Positions 36,980-45,747 of a DNA stretch of 64,000 nucleotides are shown piece after piece. Source of the stretch: Lachnospiraceae bacterium (GTDB lineage Bacteria > Bacillota > Clostridia > Lachnospirales > Lachnospiraceae); contig SVFF01000001.1 of assembly GCA_015057005.1 (NCBI GenBank), forward strand, positions 124,001 through 188,000, read 5' to 3'. The notes beneath the pieces are model-generated. The model had not been told where the DNA came from. It made no database searches and saw nothing but the letters and a program-made list of their open reading frames with translations. The translations under genes were made by a program, and so were the position numbers. Every line of letters starts with the position of its first letter. The stretch's first letter is position 1.

Positions 36980-37022
36980 GCAAAAAGAGACAGGCACGTT
37001 ACCGAAATAACGTACCTGCCTC
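36980..37022 (-). terminator. Terminator of hpf
   Basis: A 15-bp stem (36987-37001 with 37008-37022, wobbles allowed) with loop around TTTCGG, followed on the minus strand by TTTTTGC. It ends the hpf transcript. Confidence 0.85.
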
Positions 37023-37076
37023 TTTTATGGAAGTTAACTTTATGAATATTTCTTGTTTAAAAAACGATTCTTTTTA

Positions 37077-37604
37077 TCAGCCTTCGGGCTCAATCAGACC
37101 GTAGGTATCGCCCTTTCTCTTATAAACCACATTCACCAGGCCTGTCTCTGCATTGTTAAATACAAAGAAGTTGTGACCTAAAAGCTCCATCTGAATACAG
37201 GCATCCTCAGGATACATGGGCTTAATGTCAAATTTCTTGGTGCGTACGATCTTGATCTCTTCATCATCCATGTAATCATTTTCAACATACAGCTGGCTGA
37301 AATCACCGGAAGCCTGCTTTTTGTCCACGATCTTGGTCTTGTACTTTTTCAGCTGTCTCTCAATCACTTCTTCTACCAGATCAATGGACACATACATATC
37401 GTTGCTGACCTGTTCGGAACGGATAATATTTCCTTTCACGGGAATTGTAACTTCGATCTTCTGACGATCTTTCTCCACACTTAATGTTACATGTACTTCT
37501 GTCTCGGGATTAAAGTATTTATCGAGCTTGCCTATTTTATCCTCCACCGCAGCTCTGATACTAGGTGTTACCTCAATATTTCTACCAATAATAATAAATT
37601 TCAT
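37077..37604 (-). CDS. hpf: Long-form ribosome hibernation promoting factor
   Basis: The 175-residue protein has the N-terminal S30AE fold (MKFIIIGRNIEVTPSIRAAV, DKYFNPETEVHVTLSVEKDR, DMYVSIDLVEEVIERQLKKY) and the C-terminal dimerisation domain (IVRTKKFDIKPMYPEDACIQ, MELLGHNFFVFNNAETGLVN). The long form dimerises 70S ribosomes into inactive 100S particles in stationary phase. Length is standard. It has its own promoter and terminator. Confidence 0.97.
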   Translation of the reverse strand: MKFIIIGRNIEVTPSIRAAVEDKIGKLDKYFNPETEVHVTLSVEKDRQKIEVTIPVKGNIIRSEQVSNDMYVSIDLVEEVIERQLKKYKTKIVDKKQASGDFSQLYVENDYMDDEEIKIVRTKKFDIKPMYPEDACIQMELLGHNFFVFNNAETGLVNVVYKRKGDTYGLIEPEG

Positions 37605-37638
37605 GCCACCATCCCCTTCAGTTGTTTATTGTATGGAC

Positions 37639-37668
37639 ATTATATCATATTTTTACACCTTTTAGCAA
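37639..37668 (-). promoter_or_regulatory. Promoter of hpf
   Basis: On the minus strand TTGCTA (37663-37668) and TATAAT (37639-37644), spacer 18 bases. Confidence 0.65.
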
Positions 37669-37819
37669 CAACTTCCCTCATTTTTTATATATTTTTGAAT
37701 TTGAAAAAGTCAATAACTTTTTCTCGTTTTTTTGACAAAAACCGTTTTTTATCACTTTTTCACAAAACATTTGTTCTTTGAATCGTCAAAAAAATCCTCC
37801 TTTTATTTTTAAGAATAAC

Positions 37820-37890
37820 TGTGGATAATGTGTATAACTTGGTGCATAAGTCGTTTTTGTCCATTTTTCGGGCTTTTTGCATGTGGATAA
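37820..37890. other. Cluster of DnaA boxes in an AT-rich, gene-free region
   Basis: TGTGGATAA (37820-37828) is followed without a gap by TGTGTATAA (37829-37837), and TGTGGATAA recurs at 37882-37890. The first and third are exact consensus DnaA boxes and the second is a common variant; GTGCATAAG at about 37842 is a weak fourth. The 37669-38040 region around is very rich in A and T. The rest of the 676-base gap (37605-38280) shows no gene; it holds a repeated TTGTACA (37945-37960), a short stem at 38091-38110 and inverted arms (TTTGCAGGAA 38171-38180, TTCCTGCAAA 38211-38220). Confidence 0.6.
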
Positions 37891-38220
37891 CTTTTTATTG
37901 TTTATTGTCAATTCTTTACCGTTTTTTCGTTCTCGTCGATTTTTTTGTACAAGTTGTACAGACCACTTTTTGTTTTTTAATTTTTGCAATTTTTAATATT
38001 GCGACAAATTCAGAAATTCCACAGACAACTGCTGCAAAACAGCATACACCTTTTCATCCGAAACCGATATTCTCGAATAAAGAGTCCGCTTGCGGACTCT
38101 CCGCGCGCGAGCGGTGCCTGAAAGGCAAACTTCTTCTCCGCGAGCTGCGCATCCTCCCGGAAGGTTTTGCTTTGCAGGAAGAGCTTTCACGCGTTAATGT
38201 GACAAGGTCTTTCCTGCAAA

Positions 38221-38258
38221 CGCAAAAAAACTCCCGGATCAGATTGATTCGGGAGTTT
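38221..38258 (-). terminator. Terminator of the NlpC/P60 gene
   Basis: CTCCCGGATC (38231-38240) pairs with GATTCGGGAG (38246-38255) with one wobble, extended by AAA/TTT. On the minus strand a run of seven Ts follows. Confidence 0.9.
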
Positions 38259-38280
38259 GGTATTTCTAAACAATGTGTAA

Positions 38281-39450
38281 TTAGAAGATTCTTCTGACTG
38301 CAAGGACCTTCTTGTAATTTACGTTAGACACGATGATACCGGTCTTGGAGGAGGATGCATGTACAATCTGTCCATCACCGATGTAGAGGGCTACATGTCC
38401 GGAATAGCACACCAGATCGCCGGGCTGCGCATTTTCAATACCATCTACAGCATATCCCTGCTTTCTGTCGGCCGCAGAGGAATGAGGCAGGCTTACGCCG
38501 AAGTTTTCATATACTTTCATTACAAAGCCGGAACAGTCGGCGCCCTTAGTAAGGCTGGTGCCGCCGTACACATAGGGGTTGCCCACAAACTGCAGTGCAT
38601 AATTTGCAACTTCCTTGCCCATTTCACTGTCACCGGTAGCCACATAAGTGGTAGTGGTTTTGGATTTCTTTTTCTGAGATGCCGCAGCGGCTGCATTTGC
38701 TCTCCTGCGCTCCTCGGCTTCTTTTTCAAGACGGGCTTTTTCCTCTTCTTTGGATTCAGCTTCCCGAAACTCCGTGTGAAGTTCTACGTACTCTGCGGAA
38801 ACCCAGCCCATACCTTCTTCGATATCAACCTGAACCCAGCCTTCCTGTTCTTCTCCAACAACCAGCTGATCCTCGATGGGCACAAGACCCATTACAGAGG
38901 CCTCAAGACTGGGCTGGGTGCGAACCTTCAGGGTGGTGGTAGTTACGGTAGCGATCCTGGTACCCACTTCCTTGGCAAGCTCTACTGCTTCTTCACCGGT
39001 CACACAGTACTCGGCTTTTACAAAACCTGTCACAGAACCGGATTTGATCTGATACCAACCGTTCTCTTCAGAAATATAAGTACCTACGGAATCATCATAA
39101 AGCTTTCCCAAAACCTCACCGTCTTCACCGGGAAGGCTTCTGATGTTGATGTAATCATTCACCTGCGCAATAACCAAATTGCGGAATGTATCTTCCTCAG
39201 TAGGCTCCTGGGCAGCTACCGCTACGGTCTCCAACAGGGATTTATCGACTGTTTTCACAATATTCTCTATCTGTACATCTGCTTTTTTAACTTCAGTGGC
39301 AATGGTCTCCAGCTTTGTGCCGGTACCGATTGTCAGGCCTACGCCGCCGCTGGGCAGAATGGACGCTGCTTCCGCGCGCATTCCAAAGGCCGAAAACGCC
39401 AGTACTGCAGTCAATGCACATGTTGTAATTCTCAAGGAATTGCGAATCAT
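38281..39450 (-). CDS. Secreted NlpC/P60 peptidoglycan hydrolase with two SH3 domains
   Basis: The 389-residue protein has a signal peptide (LRITTCALTAVLAFSAFGMR, cleavage near AEA), two SH3b domains (DYINIRSLPGEDGEVLG and TLKVRTQPSLEASVMG), a charged Lys/Glu and Ala-rich linker, and an NlpC/P60 domain with catalytic Cys306 (GADCSGF), His352 (GHVALYIGD) and His364 (VHASS). It should cleave D-Glu-to-diamino-acid bonds in wall peptides during growth or division. A candidate WalR box lies in the promoter region. Confidence 0.94.
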   Translation of the reverse strand: MIRNSLRITTCALTAVLAFSAFGMRAEAASILPSGGVGLTIGTGTKLETIATEVKKADVQIENIVKTVDKSLLETVAVAAQEPTEEDTFRNLVIAQVNDYINIRSLPGEDGEVLGKLYDDSVGTYISEENGWYQIKSGSVTGFVKAEYCVTGEEAVELAKEVGTRIATVTTTTLKVRTQPSLEASVMGLVPIEDQLVVGEEQEGWVQVDIEEGMGWVSAEYVELHTEFREAESKEEEKARLEKEAEERRRANAAAAASQKKKSKTTTTYVATGDSEMGKEVANYALQFVGNPYVYGGTSLTKGADCSGFVMKVYENFGVSLPHSSAADRKQGYAVDGIENAQPGDLVCYSGHVALYIGDGQIVHASSSKTGIIVSNVNYKKVLAVRRIF

Positions 39451-39545
39451 CTTTTCCTCCTAACCGAAATTGTCAGTCTATCTGCAGATATATTCTGCAG
39501 GTATCTGATATTGTTACAAATATATATTAAATCTTTACGCTATTT

Positions 39546-39562
39546 ATTACAAAATTGTTACG
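39546..39562 (-). promoter_or_regulatory. Candidate WalR (YycF) box upstream of the NlpC/P60 gene
   Basis: On the minus strand CGTAAC-AATTT-TGTAAT has one mismatch to the WalR consensus TGTWAH-N5-TGTWAH. It lies about 95 bases upstream of the start codon. WalRK controls wall hydrolases in Firmicutes. A weak motif by itself in such AT-rich DNA. Confidence 0.35.
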
Positions 39563-39630
39563 TGATGTTAATAAATATAACATTTTTGTTAGGAGATGTC
39601 AATAGAAAGAAGAGATAGTTTCATTTCCAT

Positions 39631-39671
39631 AAAACGGCAAAAACGGCAGAGAGTCATTGGCTCTCTGCCGT
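39631..39671 (-). terminator. Terminator of trxB
   Basis: ACGGCAGAGAG (39643-39653) and CTCTCTGCCGT (39661-39671) are perfect arms, followed on the minus strand by a T-rich tail. Confidence 0.9.
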
Positions 39672-39710
39672 GTCACCTGCTTTACCATATTCCTTCACTT
39701 GGTATGTGTC

Positions 39711-40628
39711 TTACTTTCCATATCTGCTGCAGTATGCTCCCGCAGCTACCGCTGCATTGGCACCATCTGCCACCGCGGTGATCACCTGGCGCATGGGCTT
39801 TTTGCGGATATCGCCTGCCACATAGATACCGGGCATTGTAGCAGCGCCTTCTTCGCCTGCGATCACATAACCGGCCTCGTCCATCTCCACCAGGCCTTTT
39901 AAAAGCTCGGTGTTGGGATGAATGCCCACCGCAATAAAGATACCGGAAACGGGAAGAGTCTTTTCTTCACCGGTTTTTACATCATTGAGCAGCAGGGACT
40001 CCACCATATCTTCGCCCTGAATGGACTTTACGGTGTGGCTGTACAGGATCTCTGTATTGGGCAATGCTTTCAGTTCTTCCTGCAAGATATTGGCACCGCG
40101 CAGTTCATCTCTTCTGTGGATCAGGTAAACCTTCTCACAAGTCCTTGCCAGATAAATGGCATCCTCCAGCGCCACATCACCGCCGCCAACTACTGCTACA
40201 GTGCGGTTTCTGAAGAAAGCGCCGTCGCAAGTAGCGCAGTAGGACACGCCCATGCCGGAAAGTTCCTCTTCCCCGGGCACGCCAAGCTTGGCATGTTCTG
40301 CACCGGTAGCAACGATAACCGTGCGGGTCTCCAACACTTCGCCGTCTGCATGTACAAGCTTATATTCACCCTTATCCTCCAGTGCTGTCACGCTTGCTTC
40401 TTTAAATGCTACCTCCAGCTTGTCTGCATGGGCCCGGAAGGCCATGCCCATATCAAAACCGCTGATGCCGGGCAGCCCCAAATAATTATCCACCTCGTAG
40501 GTATTCAGGATCTGACCGCCGCTCATGGGCTTTTCTTCTATTACCAAAAGATTCAGGCCGGCACGTTTGCCGTATACTGCTGCTGACAAGCCGGCAGGGC
40601 CGGAACCGATAATGATCAAATCGTACAT
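39711..40628 (-). CDS. trxB: Thioredoxin reductase
   Basis: The 305-residue FAD/NAD(P)H reductase has the N-terminal FAD motif IIGSGPAGLSAAVYGKRAG, the redox-active CATC (Cys131 and Cys134) in SYCATCDGAFF, the NADPH motif VGGGDVALEDAIYLA, and a second FAD motif IYVAGDIRKKPMRQV. It reduces thioredoxin. The frame extends 14 codons upstream, but GGAGGA lies just before the ATG at 40628, which is chosen. No trxA is adjacent. Confidence 0.95.
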   Translation of the reverse strand: MYDLIIIGSGPAGLSAAVYGKRAGLNLLVIEEKPMSGGQILNTYEVDNYLGLPGISGFDMGMAFRAHADKLEVAFKEASVTALEDKGEYKLVHADGEVLETRTVIVATGAEHAKLGVPGEEELSGMGVSYCATCDGAFFRNRTVAVVGGGDVALEDAIYLARTCEKVYLIHRRDELRGANILQEELKALPNTEILYSHTVKSIQGEDMVESLLLNDVKTGEEKTLPVSGIFIAVGIHPNTELLKGLVEMDEAGYVIAGEEGAATMPGIYVAGDIRKKPMRQVITAVADGANAAVAAGAYCSRYGK

Positions 40629-40701
40629 AATATATTCCTCCGTTTCTAAACCACAATAGTAGCTTATCATTAAAGGTTCTCCTCTTCAAGTGCTTTTTAT
40701 T

Positions 40702-40721
40702 ATTTTACGCCTCTGTAAAAT
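40702..40721. promoter_or_regulatory. Inverted repeat in the trxB upstream region
   Basis: ATTTTAC (40702-40708) and GTAAAAT (40715-40721) are perfect arms with a six-base spacer. On the minus strand they lie across a weak TTGTAT-17-TAATAA promoter of trxB. Confidence 0.35.
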
Positions 40722-40911
40722 ACAATTCCGACCATCACCCTCCCGCCACCTGCCGGATGCGGAATGTAAAGTCCCGAACGTAAAATCCCACGCGCTTTAT
40801 AGTGACAAACTCACGCTTTCTGTGATAAACTTAACTTGTATCGACTTGGGAACTCAGAACGAATATAGTAAAGAAGCATCCGACACTATTTATCAGAAAG
40901 GAACCCACCAC

Positions 40912-41664
40912 ATGAACAAGACCACTCACAAATATCCTATCGCCCTGATCACCGGAGCTTCCAGAGGAATCGGCCGCGCAATTGCCGAAAGCTTTGCTGC
41001 CGCAGGTTATGAACTGATCCTGACCTGCAGCCGCACTTTTCAGGAACTGAACGTTCTGGCTGCTGATCTGGCTGCCAAATATCATATTCCCTGCCATGCT
41101 TTTCAGACTGATGCAGGCAACGCTGACGAGGTAGCTTCCCTCTTTGGACAGATTTGCGCAACGGGCATTGATCACCTGGATGTGCTGGTCAACAACGCCG
41201 GTATTTCTTATGTGGGACTATTAACCGATATGTCCCCCGAGGAGTGGCGCCGCGTCATGTCCGTGAATCTGGATTCCTGCTTTTACACCAGCCGTCTGGC
41301 CATCCCCATGATGCTTACCAAACATGCCGGCAGGATCATCAATATCTCTTCCGTCTGGGGAAATGCGGGAGCCTCCACAGAGGTAGCCTATTCCGCCTCC
41401 AAGGGCGGCATGAACGCTTTCACCAAAGCCCTTGCCAAGGAACTGGCTCCCAGCAATATTCAAGTAAACGCCATCGCATGCGGCGTCATCGACACTGCCA
41501 TGAACGCCTGCTTTTCCGAGGAAGATATGACAGCTTTGCGGGAAGAAATCCCTGCAGACCGCCTTGGCCGTCCCGAAGAAGTAGCTCGCCTGGCCCTGCA
41601 GCTTGCCCAGGCTCCGGAATATCTGACCGGTCAGATCATCACCATTGACGGGGGCTGGCTGTAA
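40912..41664 (+). CDS. SDR-family oxidoreductase (FabG-like)
   Basis: The 250-residue short-chain dehydrogenase has the NADP(H) motif TGASRGIGRAIA (about 14-25), VLVNNAGISYVG, the catalytic Ser in INISSVWGNAG, and the YxxxK in AYSASKGGMNAF. Family members include 3-oxoacyl-ACP reductase, but no other fatty-acid gene is near, so the substrate is open. A longer in-frame extension to 40690 has no ribosome site; AAAGGAA lies before the ATG at 40912. Confidence 0.88.
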   Translation: MNKTTHKYPIALITGASRGIGRAIAESFAAAGYELILTCSRTFQELNVLAADLAAKYHIPCHAFQTDAGNADEVASLFGQICATGIDHLDVLVNNAGISYVGLLTDMSPEEWRRVMSVNLDSCFYTSRLAIPMMLTKHAGRIINISSVWGNAGASTEVAYSASKGGMNAFTKALAKELAPSNIQVNAIACGVIDTAMNACFSEEDMTALREEIPADRLGRPEEVARLALQLAQAPEYLTGQIITIDGGWL

Positions 41665-41688
41665 GTTGCTGTGTGGACAGTTGGCAGG

Positions 41689-44076
41689 CTACATACTCTG
41701 CTCCGCTGCATCCACGTCTCTGTAACCATACATCCGGGCGCTGTTGCTCATGATCTCATAAGCCAAATTACGCCCCTCCCCTGCATACTCCACCACATAT
41801 CTGCCGTAGAGCTCCAGCATCTTGTCAGAATAAGTACTGATCTCTCCCCGCAAATAGGTTTCATAAGAGGTATTGTAAAGATTATCCTCCGCAGTACGCA
41901 CACTTCTGGCATTCTCCGCCATACGAGGATATTTTTCCGCAAACGCCTCCATCCAATCCACCTGCAGTGCCACGATCTGTTCAATAACAGCCTGTTTCCC
42001 CGGTGAAATATAAGGAAAATGTTCTTTGATCGCTTCGTATTCCCGGGGCGCAGTGCTTTCCATCATTCTGCCATACTTTTCTTCGATCAAATTGTGCCCC
42101 AGATTGTATTCCCTCTGAAAATCATAATAATACTGCATCAGCATGGTCCGGTTCCAGGTCAGGTACTGGCTCTTTCGCATCACATAAAAAGTGGGCCAGT
42201 CATTCTGACAGCTTGCCCGACCGCCTACGTTCTGCACTTTATCAAAAGCAGAAAACTCCAGACGCACAATCTTGTCCACAATCGTTTCTGTTGTAAGTTC
42301 CGCCAAAGAGGCTTTCACCAAAAGTTCTTCCGTGTGGACACCCAGATAACTTTCCACATCACTGATATAATGATGAGCATAGAGATCGGTTGCCAAATGC
42401 CGGGCAATTTCTTCTATTTGTTCTGTAACCTTTTCTTGTTCAGCGGCCTTTTCTTGTTCAGCAACCTTTTCGGACAGCTTTTCCAGCAGTAAAGCCAACT
42501 CTTTTCCTCCCCGCAGATCTTCCAGGCTCCGTTTCAGCCATTTATCGTGGGGCGGATATTTTTTCTCAATATAGTGCTTCAGCTTCATGGCCTCCCGCAC
42601 GCCGTCCATCAGCATGATCCGGGCAGTCAGTTCATCTCCCCGTTCCATGCATCTGGAATAATTGTACTGCGCTGCCTGGGCAAATTTTGCGCAGCTTTCT
42701 GCCAGCTTCCTATATAAAATATGCTCAGGATATCCTGCCAGCAGTCTCTCCCGCACTGCCGTAAATATTCCCTCATCATCCCGGAACACTTCCCCGTTTA
42801 CCGCTGCTGCAAGGGCATAATCCGGCACAGCCGTCCAATCCAACCGGCTCAATATTTCCGTGTCATCTGCTTTCTCGCCCTGAACAACACTTGTCATAGT
42901 AAATCCCAGCAATTTCCCATAAAAATCTTCTATGGTCCTAACGCCACGTCTTCCAGCCCCCTGAGGTGTCACAGTACGCTGAAAACCCTTATATTCTTTG
43001 GGCAGTTGCCCATAGGCCTCCTGCAGATCAGTACCGATTTGCTTATAAGTATCCTCGGTCACCCACATGCATAAATCCGGTCCCCAGTCGTGGTCACGTG
43101 AAAGTTTGTCGTCATATTTGAAACAATCAGACCCTTCACCAACAAGGCCAATTGCAATTTTTCCTGCATATTTTGGAAATTTTCCTTCAATCATAGGTCT
43201 GACAAAAATCTCGTAATATTCCCGGCACAGATCTAGCCCCTTCTCAACAGGACACTCTGCTGTATCGGCGCAAGGCTTACCGCTTTCTTCCATACGCTCC
43301 CGACATTTTTCCATATTCTCACCCAGACGATGATAATACTCATTGCGGCCCAGATTCTGCTCCATAATAGACTGCGCCTTTGCAAAATGTTCAAAAGCCA
43401 GGCCGTAGTCCTCCCGCCCGAAAAAATACATGCCAAGGGCAGACAGCGCTGCTCCGTAGTGGGCGTCCTGCACACCCATGGTCTCAAAGGCTTTCACCGC
43501 CAGCTGACCGTATCGATATGCCTCCTCTGCTTCCCCCAGCTGCATGCAGGTACCCGCCAGATTGGCATAGGTCACCGCCACCTCAAAGTCCGCCTTTTTG
43601 CTGCTTACAATAGGCAGGGCTCGCAGCAGGCTCTCCTTTGCCTTATCAAAAACACCCATCTCCTGATAGAGAAGGCTTAAGTTATTTTCCATGCTGGCGA
43701 TCAGCATATTGTCCTTTGCCAGATTGGCGCTGTAAATCACACGCACCTTTTCATAGCAAGCCAAGGAGTCTGCAAGCCTTCCCCCTGCCCTGTAAGCATT
43801 TGCCACGTTCAGCAGACAGGTTGCATAAGGAATGGTGTTCTCCAATCCCATTCGGATCGCCAAAGCAATGATCTGCTCTGCAATCTTGTAGGACTGTTCC
43901 ACCTGACTGGTCTCACGGTAATATCCCAACAGCTCATTAAGCAGCTGAAGCAGGCCCTCATTGTCCTGCTCCTCCACTGCCTCCTTGATAGCGCTGCACA
44001 TTAAAATTTCTGCTTTCGGCCCTTCACTGCGGGCATAGAATTCATCCACTTGCTGTAATACGCTATTTACATCCAT
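41689..44076 (-). CDS. TPR-repeat protein with DUF4037 nucleotidyltransferase-like domain
   Basis: The 795-residue protein has an N-terminal half of tetratricopeptide-like helical repeats (LNVANAYRAGGRLADSLACY, YANLAGTCMQLGEAEEAYRY, ALSALGMYFFGREDYGLAFE). A DUF4037-type domain follows, with GLVGEGSDCF (about 311-320) and SRDHDWGPDLC (about 326-336), resembling the GSxxxG plus DxD core of nucleotidyltransferases. A Gln/Glu/Lys-rich repeat (AEQEKAAEQEKVTEQ) separates this from the C-terminal region. The function is unknown. The ATG at 44076 has GGAAAGG ahead; the longer frame to 44112 is unlikely. Confidence 0.78.
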   Translation of the reverse strand: MDVNSVLQQVDEFYARSEGPKAEILMCSAIKEAVEEQDNEGLLQLLNELLGYYRETSQVEQSYKIAEQIIALAIRMGLENTIPYATCLLNVANAYRAGGRLADSLACYEKVRVIYSANLAKDNMLIASMENNLSLLYQEMGVFDKAKESLLRALPIVSSKKADFEVAVTYANLAGTCMQLGEAEEAYRYGQLAVKAFETMGVQDAHYGAALSALGMYFFGREDYGLAFEHFAKAQSIMEQNLGRNEYYHRLGENMEKCRERMEESGKPCADTAECPVEKGLDLCREYYEIFVRPMIEGKFPKYAGKIAIGLVGEGSDCFKYDDKLSRDHDWGPDLCMWVTEDTYKQIGTDLQEAYGQLPKEYKGFQRTVTPQGAGRRGVRTIEDFYGKLLGFTMTSVVQGEKADDTEILSRLDWTAVPDYALAAAVNGEVFRDDEGIFTAVRERLLAGYPEHILYRKLAESCAKFAQAAQYNYSRCMERGDELTARIMLMDGVREAMKLKHYIEKKYPPHDKWLKRSLEDLRGGKELALLLEKLSEKVAEQEKAAEQEKVTEQIEEIARHLATDLYAHHYISDVESYLGVHTEELLVKASLAELTTETIVDKIVRLEFSAFDKVQNVGGRASCQNDWPTFYVMRKSQYLTWNRTMLMQYYYDFQREYNLGHNLIEEKYGRMMESTAPREYEAIKEHFPYISPGKQAVIEQIVALQVDWMEAFAEKYPRMAENARSVRTAEDNLYNTSYETYLRGEISTYSDKMLELYGRYVVEYAGEGRNLAYEIMSNSARMYGYRDVDAAEQSM

Positions 44077-44120
44077 TTTTTTACCTTTCCACAGCATATA
44101 CGCTGTATGCAAGCAATTTC

Positions 44121-45746
44121 CTATCCTCTGGGTATCATAGCAGGATCAATTCCCGCCGCTTCCAGAAGTTTTCCGGTATAAGGGTGCTTATGGTCTGTAT
44201 AAAGTTTTGCAGGCGTACCACGCTCCACGATTTCTCCCTGTTCCATGATCAGCACATTGTCACAGAGCTGATACACTACCCGCAGATCGTGGGAAATAAA
44301 GAGAATAGCCAGGCCCATCTCTTCCTTCAAGCGCTGCAAAAGCTCCAGAATCTGAGCCTGAATAGTCACATCCAGGGCGGATACCGGTTCATCTGCCACC
44401 AATACCTTGGGCTCGCTCATCAGCGCCAGACCGATGGCAACCCTCTGACGCTGGCCTCCGGACAGCTGATCCGGGAAGCGCTCTGCCATTTCCGGCTCCA
44501 GACCTACTCTCTTCAGCATCCGAAGGACTTTATCGCGACGCTCTTCTTTGGTAAATTTTCCTTTGATCTTAAGCGGCTCCTCCAGAAGCCATCCGATAGT
44601 TTTCATGGGATTTAAAGAACTGAAGGGGTCCTGAAATACCATCTGCACACCGCCCTCTGCACAGCACACCTGACCGGAGTACTGTTTGTTAAGTCCCAGA
44701 ATCACCTTTGCCAGAGTACTTTTGCCGCAGCCACTCTCGCCTACCAGACCCAGTACCTCCCCTTCGTGAAGAGTAAAATCAATGCCCTTTAAGACCTGCT
44801 GCTCCGTTTTCTTTCCAAATACACCCCGGGCAGTAAAATAACTTGCCCGTACATCCCTTACTTCCAGCACGATTTCTCCACCGGAGAAATCTTTCTCTTC
44901 CTTGACCTCATCACAATTGGGGATGGCGGCAATCAGTTTCCGGGTATATTCTTTGCAGGGATGACTGAAAATATCCTCCGTCAGTCCCTGCTCCACTACA
45001 TAACCATCCTGCATCACGATCACCTGCTTGCAGAGCTTGCGCACCAGACTCAGATCGTGGGAAATAAAGAGAATGGCCGTGCCGTACTCTTTATTCAGTT
45101 TCCTGAGAAGTTCAATAATTTCCGCCTGAATGGTCACATCCAGTGCGGTGGTGGGCTCGTCTGCCACCAGGATTTTCGGCCTGCAGACAATGGCCGCCGC
45201 GATCATCACCCTCTGGCGCATACCGCCGGACAGTTCGTGGGGGTACTGTCCGTAAACCTTCTCGGGATTTGGAAGCTCTGCCTCCGTCAACGCCCATATC
45301 GCTCTCTCGTAACGCTCCCGGGCCGTCATCTCTGTATGAATGCGCAGCGCTTCTTCCACCTGCCAGCCGATTTTCTGTACAGGATTTAAGCTGGTCATAG
45401 GCTCCTGGAAAATTATGGCAATGTCATCGCCCTGAAGCTCACGCATCTGAGCCCGGCTGCAGGTCAACAATTCCTTGCCCTGAAATAGGATTTCTCCTCT
45501 TTTTTTCATATCCTTTCTGGACAAAAGTCCACAGATCGCCAGGGCGCTCATGGTCTTACCGGAACCGGACTCCCCTACGATACCCACAATATCTCCTTCA
45601 CCCAGACTCAGGTCAAAATCATATACGACAGTCTCAGGCATGGAATGATCGAGAAATTCTATGTTTAAATCTTTTACTTCCAACACAGGGGAGGCACTCA
45701 CGCCAATCCCGGCGTCATTCGCACCCATTCTTACAAGCTCACTCAT
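44121..45746 (-). CDS. Oligopeptide ABC transporter, two fused ATPase domains (DppD-DppF type)
   Basis: The 541-residue protein carries two complete ABC ATPase domains in one chain. Domain 1 has [23 protein letters not shown] and [13 protein letters not shown]; domain 2 has [26 protein letters not shown] and [13 protein letters not shown]. Separate DppD/OppD and DppF/OppF proteins are fused here, as in E. coli GsiA/YejF. It powers the two permeases encoded just upstream (one-base gap to DppC). Confidence 0.94.
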   Translation of the reverse strand: MSELVRMGANDAGIGVSASPVLEVKDLNIEFLDHSMPETVVYDFDLSLGEGDIVGIVGESGSGKTMSALAICGLLSRKDMKKRGEILFQGKELLTCSRAQMRELQGDDIAIIFQEPMTSLNPVQKIGWQVEEALRIHTEMTARERYERAIWALTEAELPNPEKVYGQYPHELSGGMRQRVMIAAAIVCRPKILVADEPTTALDVTIQAEIIELLRKLNKEYGTAILFISHDLSLVRKLCKQVIVMQDGYVVEQGLTEDIFSHPCKEYTRKLIAAIPNCDEVKEEKDFSGGEIVLEVRDVRASYFTARGVFGKKTEQQVLKGIDFTLHEGEVLGLVGESGCGKSTLAKVILGLNKQYSGQVCCAEGGVQMVFQDPFSSLNPMKTIGWLLEEPLKIKGKFTKEERRDKVLRMLKRVGLEPEMAERFPDQLSGGQRQRVAIGLALMSEPKVLVADEPVSALDVTIQAQILELLQRLKEEMGLAILFISHDLRVVYQLCDNVLIMEQGEIVERGTPAKLYTDHKHPYTGKLLEAAGIDPAMIPRG

Positions 45747-45747
45747 A

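Noticed and set aside
37605..38280. Main chromosomal origin (oriC) at the DnaA-box cluster
   Set aside because: No dnaA, dnaN, rpmH or gidA gene is near, and genes on both sides run in the same direction, whereas Firmicutes origins show divergent gene strands. The boxes are reported as a cluster only.
37821..38297. Plus-strand frame of 158 codons in the AT-rich gap
   Set aside because: It crosses DnaA boxes, a short stem and the nlpC terminator. It has no ribosome site and low-complexity translation.
38359..39618. Plus-strand frame of 419 codons opposite the NlpC/P60 gene
   Set aside because: The minus strand has a signal peptide, SH3 domains and the Cys-His-His site. The plus frame has no domain and no ribosome site.
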